DNA from: Lanius collurio
Lineage: Eukaryota; Chordata; Aves; Passeriformes; Laniidae
Direction: 5' to 3'
DNA length: 64,000 nt
Assembly (NCBI GenBank): GCA_020086605.1
Contig: JACBWW010000020.1
Location: 13,376,722 to 13,440,721, forward strand
The translations under genes and the position numbers were made by a program. This document shows positions 25,301-37,300 of the stretch, piece after piece (within the stretch, counting starts at the first letter, position 1; every line of letters starts with the position of its first letter). The notes below the pieces were generated by a model. The model ran no database searches and was not told where the DNA came from. It worked only from the letters and a program-made list of their open reading frames with translations.

Positions 25301-28300
25301 GGCCAAAACTAGGGTACATAGGAAGTCAGATTTTATTTCAGTTGTTATTTCACTTGGGTTTTGCATGTGTGATGTATTTGAAATGATAATTAACGAAATG
25401 TAGTTGATTGTGAAAAATGGTTTGACAAGAAAAGGCACATTCTCTCCTAGTTAATGTCTAGAGTGTCTTTAGCATTAAGCCAACAGGAGAGAGCAACAGT
25501 CATTAGATAAAAGTATACTTACCAGACTTGCTGATCTGACTGAGGAGATGTCTGGCAGCAGAGCGCTTTCATACAAAACTGAACACTGGAAATGGGATGA
25601 GGGGGGAGATTGACTCCAGAGAAAGTGTTCTTAGCCCTGTGCTCTAGTAAGAAGGGGATACTTACGAATGAGAGTTCATCTTTATTTCTCTCCTTTTTTA
25701 TTGAGGAGTGTTGGACTTACAGCTAAGTCATAAATTTGTTTTTCTCTCACAAACTCTCTAGTTCTAACTGGAGTTAAAAATGTGGACAAATGCTTTAAGA
25801 AGATTTGAAATGGGTTTATATTTCATTCCAATTTGTCTTTCAGAAAGAGAGAGGCACATTCTGATGTAAAGGAAGAACAACATTTTGCTTCTGAGGTGGA
25901 GTCTCTTGAGTTAGCTGAAGTTGATAAAATTTCTCCCAGTACTTCTCTAACATTAGAAAGTAGTTGTGATCTTGAGCATTTTCAGAAAGAGGAAAAAGAA
26001 ATGGAAAGTAACTCAGTGGAACACAATTCTGAGAACAGCACTGTTCAAGATGACTTGGAAGTTAATTTATCAGATTGCATCAAAAATGAGCTGTCCTTGG
26101 ATAAGAAAGAAGAAAAGGGATTAAAAATAGAAAAAAATACTGAAGCAGAAATGGATGAGGTTGATGTGATCCCAGCTGAAGAGGCTGTGAATTTACACAT
26201 GGGTGGAGCTGAGGAACACAGTGATAACATTCTCAAAGTTCAAACTGCAGTTGAAGAGTCAGGCAAAATATGTACAGAACCAGAATCAACACAAACCAGT
26301 AACACAGCAGAACCAAGCAGTTTGGCTTTTGACACATCAGGAAAACCAGAACTACTAAACTTCCTGGGTGACTGGCCTGTGGAACAAACTATGGGACAGA
26401 GAGTGAAAAGATCTAGAAGACTAGAAAAATCTCTGAAGAGTGATGAAGGAGGTGAAACTCTCAGTCAGCAGCATTTTGAGATAGGCAAAGAGAGCCTGCC
26501 TGAGACATGTACTGTTGAGAAAGGACATGAGAAAGAAAATCCGCTCTATAGCTGTGACTCTGTTAGTTCAGATAAAGTTACACCAGAATTGCAACTGTTA
26601 GGACATTGGCCTGTCTCAGCCTCATTAGAACAGAGACAACAAAGGTCAAGGAGAACGAGAAAGACAAGTTTAAATCAGTCTGATGAAGATAGAAATTCTG
26701 AAGGTGACATTAATATGAATGCTCTTGAAACTATTCATCTGATTCATGGGTCACCTGTGAACACTGAAGAGCAACAAGATACAAGGAGTTTGCCTATGCA
26801 CCAAGAGGAAATAGTAGCTAGTGAAATAGTAAGTGAGGAAAAAACCCAGGAAAGTAAGAGAACAAGGAAATACCACAAATTAGCCCTCACTTTTACAAAC
26901 AGCAGCTTGCCACATCCCAGAGAAGAGGACCACCTGACTAAACTTGATGTGGCAGAAGAAAAACAGGACACAAACTTATGTAGACAAAAAAGTAGCCATT
27001 CACAAACGGAATCGCAGGACTTTGCTCTCCTGTGGAGACTAGAAAAGAAAATGCTTTTTCCTGAGACAGCAAAAGTATTGCATGGCAGGCCAGATGGTTT
27101 CAAACCCAAAGACATTGATAATGCCTCATATTCTCAGGAAAAAATACCCTATCGAGTTACATATGATAAAAGTACATTTGTGGAGGAAAGTGAGCTTATC
27201 AATACTGATGAGTCTGAAGAACTAGATACGCTCTGTAAGCTCTTTGAATCTGTTTCATTTGAAGCTCTAAAAGATCTGTATGAAAGATGTAACAAAGACA
27301 TAGACTGGGCCACAGGTCTGCTGTTAGACTCTGATGAAAAGTTACATGAAACTGTTGATACTGAATGCTTTCAGGTAAGTGAAACTGAGCCAGTGGTTGC
27401 AGACCTTGATTTCAAGGCTGGTACAAATGATGATGAGAATCTCAAAGACTGCAAACAAACTCCACATGTACTTGGGGCTGCTGATATCTTTGAGACTTCA
27501 GAAGGCAAGAACTCATCACTCAGCATTTCAGAAAGTAGGGCTACCAAGACAGCTGTGACCAGTGCTGGTGCATCTGACTCATTCACTGCTACCTCATCGG
27601 ATAATTTAGTGGAACTGAAAAATTCTGTGGATTCAGCCCCTAGAACTGACATGAGCAACTCAGCAGCAGGTGTCACTGAGCTCTCCACTTCAGGAAAGCA
27701 GAAGGGAGAGTGTGAGAGTCCTCTTGAAGAAACTGAAAATAAGCCATCACTTTCACAACGTGATGCAGGTTTCCCTTACGATCCTAACATAACTTCTACC
27801 AATTTGAAATCTGAATTAAATAATGAAAGTGACAGTAACCCTTCAGAAAGCAATGCAGAAAATTCCAAAGGGACTGGTTTGTTACTGGAAATGGATTGTG
27901 CGCCTGTGGTTGGTCCTAGGAGCAAAAAAGAACTGGAGATGGATAAAGAAACTCAGGAGAGTTCCAGGGAGATATGTGATAAAGAAGAAATTGAAACTCC
28001 AAGCGAGGCTGCAACTAAAGCCAAGAGACAAAGCCCTATACCAGCATTACATGCAGCCTTCAGTATAGATTGCCTAGAACTAACATTGCCTCCTGAGCTG
28101 GCACTCCAGCTGAAAGAGATATTTGGACCTGTTGGCATTGATGCAGGTATGATGTAGTTATATACATGCTTTTATGAAAAAAAAACTTATTATGTAGGAA
28201 ACCTTTCTTTCTTTGCCTGTACCTTTTTCCTTTTGTGCTTGATTTTTAGGGAATACATTCCCATAATTCATTATATTCTTGATTGTTGTTGTAAAGGCAG

Positions 28301-31300
28301 AAGTGAAACTGAACTAAGCATGGCATAAAAATGTAAGTGCAGTAGTGCTACCTTCTGCTTTTTTCTTTTTGTATGTGCACATACTTCAAAATAAAATAAG
28401 TTGATTTATTTGCATTCTGAGCAACAGAATGAGCTTATATTCAAACTCTGAAGAGATATTTAGGTACTAAGGAGTATGCCAATTGTGGCTGATTAGGAAA
28501 GAAGAAAGGGAAAAAAACCTTTTGGCATAAGTTAAGTTGGGGAACAATAAAATGAATGGTTAAGGGAGATGAAGCGTGACTGTATTCTTAAAAGATGACA
28601 GCAGACCAGTCTGCTGCCAGATTAGGGTTAAGGAAGCCATAAGCAGCTTGAACATGCATCTCAAAAGTTAAAGAATGACAGAAAAAGGAAAAAGAAAATA
28701 GAAGGAATATACAACTTGATGTTTTTCTCTGTTTTTTTCCCCCACTTTTCCCTTTTTTTCTTGTTTCCATCTTTGATCTTGACGATCACTTGATGTGAAA
28801 CCCTGGATACCTGATTTATTGGTAGGTTTGATTGCAGACCTCTTTGCCTTACATGCCTACCTCCTCAAGAAAAGTGTGTTTTTTGTAGCAGAAGAGTGTT
28901 TTATTGTGTCTGAAATATGCCTTATATTTTTATTTTATGTGTACATACTTGTTTTTTTTTATTTTTGAAAGAATGAGAAACACCGTTTTTAGGAAAAAGA
29001 GCTTTTATTATGATACCATGGTAATTTTTGCCCTTTTCTTTAGAGTTAAGGGGATGCTTGGAGTTTGTTTCTCTGGGTTTGTGTGTTGGAAAGGAGGGAT
29101 GTGACTGCTGTTGGGCTGTGGTGGTTATGTTGTACAGGAAAGCAGTTGCCATGTGGATTGCAATGGAATAGGGGGAATCACAGTTTCATGGATGAACCTA
29201 TTGTTTTCAATTAACAATGGCTTTGTAAAAGAAGGGTCTGCTAGAAAAACAGAAAACAGGAGGGAAAGTACAGTCATCCAGGTAGTGATATATCAACAAT
29301 ATACAGTTAATGTTAACTTGTTTCCTTCCTGCCTTTTCAGAGCTTCTGAACACCCAAAACCAATTTCTATGGAATGCTTTTGTTTTTTTAGAATTTATTT
29401 TAGGCATGACAAATTTATGTAGAATCTCCAGAGTTAAAATTAATGAGTCTAGGCTACTGTACTTGAATTGCTTACATAAGCTTTATAGAATGCTTTTAAT
29501 AAATATATTCTCTTTGTTCCTCAAGGATCACTAACTGTTGAGGATTGTGTGGTTGATATTGATCTGAATTTGGCAAAAGTGATTCATGAAAAATGGAAAG
29601 AATCTATTCTGGTCAGTAGATTTCTTGCTTATGATATGGTGTGGTATGCCTGCATTTTGTCAGACCATTTGTCTCTGTATGTCTTGGTCTAAAGGTGTTA
29701 TCTTTTCAAGAACAGTGATAAAATATAATAGCAGTTTGTAAAATGCGTGGAATATATTGGTATGTCATAATCATTGGAGCTATTGGAAGACATTTTAAGG
29801 GATGTCATGAGTGCCTCATCATGAAAACAAGATTCTTAAAAAAGAAGGATCGTAGTGCACAATTTTACTACAAGATTGATGAAAAATTCTACTGGCCAGA
29901 AATCCTTAGTGTTTTTTTTAATCTGTAAAAAGAATTCATTTATGAATTATTCTCTGTACAAAACATCTCCATGTGCAATAATTGAGATGAGTTCTCTAAT
30001 GTGTGTTCCTTCCCTTCACAGCTTTCTGAAACTTGGAATGCCTTTTGGCAAAATTTTTGTTTGATTTATATAATTAAGGCTGTGAAGTCTTAGCAGTGGG
30101 GCACATTTCTCTGGTTTGATGTGTTTTCAGAAAGATAATTCTAGCTTATATATTTCACTAAATAATTATTTTTCCTAAGTATATTTCTTTTAAAATATCT
30201 AATATTTGAGAAGTGCTGTGAGACCTTGTTTTGAAACTGCTTTAATTAGACACTAACAATTGCAAAGTTTTCCTGCAAAATTCAAAACTTATAACATTCA
30301 TGATTTTACTATTTTTATTTAGAAGCGTCAGAGGAGACATGGATCATGTAAGTTGTCTGCAGAAGGTATGTTGTGTATTTCTCTTAATTGTAAAAATACT
30401 TAATTTTCCATTATAAAAATATTTAATTATTTGAAACTTAAGGTTGCAAATACTCCATCTGTTGAAAAATTATGAACTTATTTATTAAGCTAAACTTTAT
30501 TGCCTTTGGATCCATTTATTATGGAGGTGTGGGGGAGGGGAGGGAAGTTAATTATAAGCAGAATCACCAGTTCCAGATAAAGCCTATAATGTTTTGTCAT
30601 TCAGAAAACTTAGAGAAGCTCTAGCTGAAGCAGACAGCAGTTTGGTAGGACTTCTGTAATCTTTGTGGCAAGAAAAGGAGCAGGCAGGGAATTACTAGCA
30701 GAGTGAGATTCCTGCAAGTCAGGAAGGGAGGTCAAGAATACAACATTCACATATTGGTCTTGTCAGAGATGATTTTATCAGGAAGGTGGATGCCTTGTTC
30801 AAAAAGTATTAACATCTCTCACAGTCTGGTTTTCATTCAGCTCCCAGAAGAAATGTCCCTCTATGGCAGAACCCCCTGCAGATTTGGATTGCAATGTGGG
30901 TGCAAGCTTTTCACTCACTTACCAAACAGTGCTGTTGCCATTAACTTGCAGGGGCATAGAACCAGACTGTTAAGCATCTGTCCTTAAGTTGTAGAAGAAA
31001 GACAGGTAAACATACGAGTCAATGATTCTTTTATGAAAGCAAACACCTCCCCACTTAATGTATGTGCAAGGTAGTTTACAGCTGTAAGGAATGTCTTAGC
31101 ACTTGAAAATTTGGTAAGGAAGTCTGATGGTTGTGTTTCACAAAATAGATCAAGATGATCAGACAGTCTTTGGAAAATGGAAGCGAAGAAGGTGAAAGCA
31201 GTGTGTTGGTTTCTGTTTCAGCATTAATAATCTTGTTTTAACAAAACTCAAACTGTATAGGTTGATGAACTTGTCTTAATTATTTTGGCATTGAATGTTT

Positions 31301-34300
31301 ACGTAAGCTAAAAAATGTTTTGTCACCCTACTTTTATTGCTTTTGAATGTCCTCTAGTGATTCAACGGATAGATACAGATGACTCAGAAGTGCTGTTATC
31401 TCAGAATGCAGACAGTAAAATACAGAAGAAAAAACCAAGCTGGGCTGCAGACGTGTCTAATGATATACAGACGAAAACCCCAGCAACATCAGACGTTTTT
31501 CCATTTATGGATCATTGGAATGCTCAGATTCAAAAAGTTTCTCTCAGGCAAATAATTTCTGAAGAAATAGCGATGCAGGAGAGACAGGACCTGGTATGAA
31601 TAGCACTAGTTTGTTAATGTTGTTTAGATTCATTACTGTTAGTGAAATGGAGTATGTCTTATTTGGTGCCTTGTGGTACCCTGTTAACCCACTGATTCTG
31701 TGATGCCGTGCTCCCCCTGTTCCCTGCCCTAGCCTTGGCCACTCCCTCGGACTCTCCCTATTGGTTTCTGTACAGTGACTCAACCCTGTGCTGCTGCTAA
31801 AAGCTTGAATTCGTGAGACAAATGCATGCCAGTTAGTATTGTTGATTACTGTGATACAGGAGTTTGCTTGTGGTAGATGGTTCTTTTGATTGTTTCACAA
31901 ACAGATTGTGCTGCCTTTCACTGTGCCTTTCACTGTTAGCATTTGTGTTTGGTTGAATTGTTTTTTGATTGCTTAGCTGAAACCAAAGATCAGTGTGATC
32001 TTCCATGCTTTTTATTGTGACTGCAATACCAAAAAAGTCTTCTTAGTTGGCTCCATGCCTTGTTTGTTTAGAAGTGTACTGAATTGGTTTTAATATTTTT
32101 TTTGTAAGGAGACCCCACAACATTCCTAACAGATGAAACATTAAAATAAGTACTTGAGGTTAATCTCAAACAAGTTTCTGTACCCACTTCTCAGAAAACA
32201 GTAAATCTTTAACAGATTTTTACTAGTTCTTTGTTTTCCACACAAGAGTTCCCTGCCTGTTTGGCTTGTGCCTGATAGTGCCCTCTACTGCCCCATCGAT
32301 GTTCAGAACAGGCATTCTTCCTTGAAATAGTCTCCGATAAGCAGCTGTCCTAAAGTAGAAGAGAAATGGTGTAGAAAGTTGGCTGCATTAGCCTGTACTT
32401 TGAAAATGGCTTGTGGATTCTTTCTTTGAACTGCATGTATGTGCCCTACTGATAACAACTACTGTCATGTCCACAGCTTTATTTTCAGTTTGGATTCATG
32501 GAGCTTGGCTTTATTTTGACCACTTCTTTCATTTTTTTAAAAAAAATCTAAATATTGGAACAATCAGTCCAATTTATTCTGAGCTATAATTATGTCAGCT
32601 TCGCAGATGACTTCACAAATTAGCATATTTATTACAGACACAGCTTCAGATATACCAGACCAAAGTTGTTTATGCTGCTTAATAATAAAGTGTTGTTTCA
32701 ACCCCAGGCCCTCGGTATAGTGAAAAGAGGTGGACTTTGCACAAGCTTAGCACTGGACTAGATGGAATAGCTGGGAATAAATTCCAAAGCTTAAATCCCT
32801 CCTAAAAAAATCTCCTTTTACTTTGTCTGAATTATGAGGGAGCTCCAGCTGCATTACTTCAAAAGACTACAGAGTACTGCAGTGGTGTATAATACAACTC
32901 ACCTGTCCATACATTGTGCTGATCAGTGTGGCAGGCTGATACAGCACGTTGTTGTTGCTGTGGGTGCATACTGAGTAGATAAGTTTTAAATCGTAACAAA
33001 TAATGGTAAAGTTCCACCTTTACTGTATTTTGATCTAATCAAGAACTTGTAATATATTTCTTTTGTCTTCTGCGTAGAATCGTGTTCCTTCTACAGCTAG
33101 AAAAGACTGTGCTGCTAAGCTGAAGGAGAAGCAACTTTTTGAGATGTTTCCAACTATTAATCAAAATTTCTTAATGGATGTCTTCAGGGACAACAAGTAA
33201 GAAATCATTTTACTTCTTTGTAAAAATAGTACTCAGTAACAGTTACAATTGTAAATATTGAGAGTTAAGATACTGCTAAAGAATGGCTTTTTCCAAACTA
33301 GCACTTTTTGTTACCCTAAATAAAGGCAAAACTAGCTGGTTTTAAAGGCAAAAAGGGTATAAAAACTCTCAATTTAGACTAATTTCTTTTTAGGGGGGAA
33401 TAGGCAGTGTCTTAGACTGGGAGAAGAATATCTCTGGCAGTTGACCACTGGCTCACTATCAGTGCAACTGTGTATTTTCTCTAGAGCTGAGGTTTAAATC
33501 TAGTGGGAGAAATTAGTGGGTGTGGTAATAGAAAATGACATCTGCCCAAGAGGAAAACACTACCATCACCTGAAGTTACCTGTGACTACTTTCCTGATTA
33601 CTACAGCAGCTCTGAAGGAATGAGCCATCTCTCCATCTCTTCCTGCTGACATTCTCATTCTCTCTTCTGAATTATATTTCTGGGATATGTATCTACCTTC
33701 TTAAATCCAAGTTTCTGAGAAGTGAACTTTTTTTTCAAGAGAAACATCTTTCTTCATCCTCAGCCATTTGAATGCCAGTACCTACATATGGGTTTGCATA
33801 CCTACTTGTCAGTCATACTGCTTGTTCAGGTTGTTATAAAAATCTTTCCTGTTTAAAATATATCGTTCATCCATTTCAAACATTTCACCATCTCGTTTTT
33901 CACATTCTAAATTGTCTTCATAGTGTTGCCTGCCCTCATAGTGTTGCCTTTCCAAAAGTCTGTCTTTCCTTTTGATCAGTCTACTCTTGTTAGCTTACTA
34001 AACAGCAAGGATAAAGAAGAAAAAAGGACTTCTTAGAAAGCTGATGGCAAATGATATCTTACTTAATTAAATTTGATAACAAAATTTGACTAAAAATACA
34101 AGGATTTTTCTTCATTAGGCTTTCAGGAAACTGAGCTAGCTTTAAATTAGTTTGAACTATCTAACCCTGAGAAAAAATTTAAGATGAACTGTCTTATCCA
34201 GCCCAAAGAGCAGCATTTATTAATGTATCTTTGATTAAGGTAGGATGCAATTTACTTTAGTATGTCATATTCCTTTTAATGTTCAAGTGCCCCTCAGTTA

Positions 34301-37300
34301 TGTTTCAGTCAACAAAGACTGCATGTGTGTGGATGCCAGTAATGCCCTACTGCAAGGATTCTGCAAGCCATTCTGTAATAAGCTGGAATATTCCATTCCA
34401 GTGTTTATTTTCATTGGAATATTTTTCTATAACAATATTATGGTTTGTAATAATTTAGATAAATATAGCAGCTGTTAATATATTTCTAAAGTCACAGATT
34501 TTATTTATCCCTTACAGCTACTCTTTAGAACAAACTGAACAGTTTCTGAACTGTGTTCTGGAGGCAGATCCTGTAAAAACAGTTATAGCTCAAGAAAATG
34601 TTCAGCAAAATGAAATTGCTTCTTCCTACAGTGCTGCAAAGAACCGTGAGAAGAAGGTATTTATATACTTTTTAAAGCCATAGTTACAAACAAAGCCAAA
34701 ACTGTGCTAATGAAAACACCCTACAATGCATCTGTAACATCAACAATGCAAATTCCTACAGGCAAAAAAAAGTAAGGAAGAGGATGAGCCTTTGAGTGAA
34801 ATGTTTCAAGACTTTGAGTATCCACAATATGATGATTTAAGAGCAGAAGCTTTTTGTCACCAGCAAAAGAGACAGGAATGTTTGAAGAAGGCTGGGGAGG
34901 CCTATCGCATGGGTATGAAGCCTGTGGCAGCATTTTATGCACACCAGGTAAACAATAATACTGTGATTTTGGTCTGACTTTAGGGAGGTGCTTAAAAACT
35001 GAATTGGAAGTGATAAGAAAAACATCATGCCTACTAGAGTTGATGAATTTGGCCAGTGTTCCATGCGTTACATTGACAGCCGCAAGTAAATTCTCTTTCA
35101 TTATTAATGATACTGGTACAGGAAGCTAACATAACCAAATTTGGTGCAAGACATCATGAAAGAAAGGTCTAGTGCTTAGTCACAGATGCTCCTTTGTCCT
35201 AGATCTCTCTCACATCACATCACATACTTGTAAACACCAAGATTTGTGTCCAGGTGGTCTGGCCAGGTTCACTGGAGCGTGACATGCACTGCTACAAACT
35301 GTTTTTTGAATCCTCTGTATATGTTGGTGCTGAACTGTTTTTAGACACATCTTCTGTACTTTATAGGAGTCAGACAGGTATTGAGATGTCATCTTTTGCC
35401 ACAGAATCTTACTTGCTTCATCCTCCATAAATCTTGGGCAAGATTGCTGCCTGCTGTCTTCGCTTCTTCATTCTGACTATCTTTATGGCTACAGTCTGTC
35501 TTGGGTTAGGATAAATGAGGTGTGTATGTCATGCTTTTCATGATACATCTGGTTATGGAGTGTAGCTGTGCTGCTGATCAGTCTTGTGTGCTCTGGCCTT
35601 GGAGCACAGGCTCTCTGGTCTGCATTCAGGCACATTTCTTAGTATGTACCTGTTTGAGTACTGCTGATCAGTGCTGTTGATCATACTCTTGGTTTTAAGT
35701 ATCAACTGTTCTTGTAATCAAAGTTCCTTTACATTGGTTACTTGATACCTTCACAGGAGACCCCTCCATTGACACCACTCTTAAAAATTCTGTTACAGGT
35801 ATCTTCAAAGGCTGTAGTTTGTCCATGATCTAATAGCATATAAAAATTTCCTAAGAACTCACATTGTAGAAGCATTTAATTCTAAACTTTGAATTGTATT
35901 ATGACAGAACAAAAATGTAATATTAAATAACTTTAATTTGCTTATTAAAAAAGCTTTCTTGCAAGTGGTATAAATGTTTAGATTGTTACTGTGCATGTAG
36001 GAAATACTGATTATCAATCTTTATAATGAACTTTTTATGTTCTCTGTTCATATATTCTTGAAGTTTTGAGAGATTGAAAACAAAGGTGTGCAGGATTTTA
36101 AACAGAAATGTCATTTCAAGTCCTGTCTTACTTTTGTTCTTATCCATAAGAACAAATACAGTCTATCTATTTATTTATTATATACTTTCTTTTAGGTAAT
36201 AGAAAGGCAAACCAAGCTACCTTTATTCATAAAAAATACTTTATGCTTGATGGCCTTTGTCTTGGAAATCCTTTGCAAGTGAGTTACAGAGCTGCTGTCT
36301 TGGGTCTGACACTAATGCACTTCAGATGATCCATTTTAAGGAAGTTTAAGACTGTCACTTTTGTTCTCTTGAGCCTTTGTCAGTCCAATACCTGGAGTTA
36401 AATCTTCCATTCCTTTTCAGACTGTTCCTACAGATCTTCAAGGACATAATTTGTTGCTTCAGTCTCTCAGATACTATCATTACAAGGTTCGCAGGAAGGA
36501 ATTGGTACTTGTTGACTCTGTAAGGTGACTGACTGTACTGCTCCTTGCCCTCATTCCAGAATGGATTTACTGACCTTGTTAGTCATAAAAGATGCCAAAA
36601 GTATTAGAGGAGATAATAGGCAACTATTACGAATGTTTACCCTTGTCTTGTTTGAAATTTCGGGAATCCATTCAGAAGAATTAACCTGAAATACAACAGT
36701 CAGCAGGTTTTTCCTTACCTGTTGGGCAGTTTCTCTGACACTGTTTCACTATAACTGTAGCAAAATACTTTCAGAAAATAAAAATCTATTGTTATGAAAA
36801 TAAATCTGCAACTCAGTGTGGAGTGTAACTTTTTAGCTTTTGTAAAGACCTTATGATTTTGTGCCTTTTCTGCCTTTTTTTTCTCCTTCTAACGCTTTTG
36901 TTATGTGTTCTTTGTGCCAGCTCTGAGTAGTTTCTCACAAACAGATTTCATTACATCTTCTTGTGAGTAGGTCTCACTGAGCCTCTTGCAGAAGTTCTGC
37001 TAGAATTACATATATTATATACTGCTTCAAACTTGAACTAAAAGCACCCTGCCAGTGCTGTCATTTTGAAATCAGTGTGGAGCTTAGATTATTTCTCGGT
37101 GTGTAACAGTCACTGTGTTTATGAATAAAGGGTCGGCTTCATGAGCAGAAGATGAAAGAAGCCAACCATGCTGCTGCTGTGCAAATTTTTGAGAGAGTAA
37201 ATACTTCCTTGCTGCCTATGAATGTGCTGGATTTGCATGGTCTCCACGTGGATGAAGCTGTGAATCAGTTGTCCAGAGTGCTGCAGGAAAAAAGTGAAGG

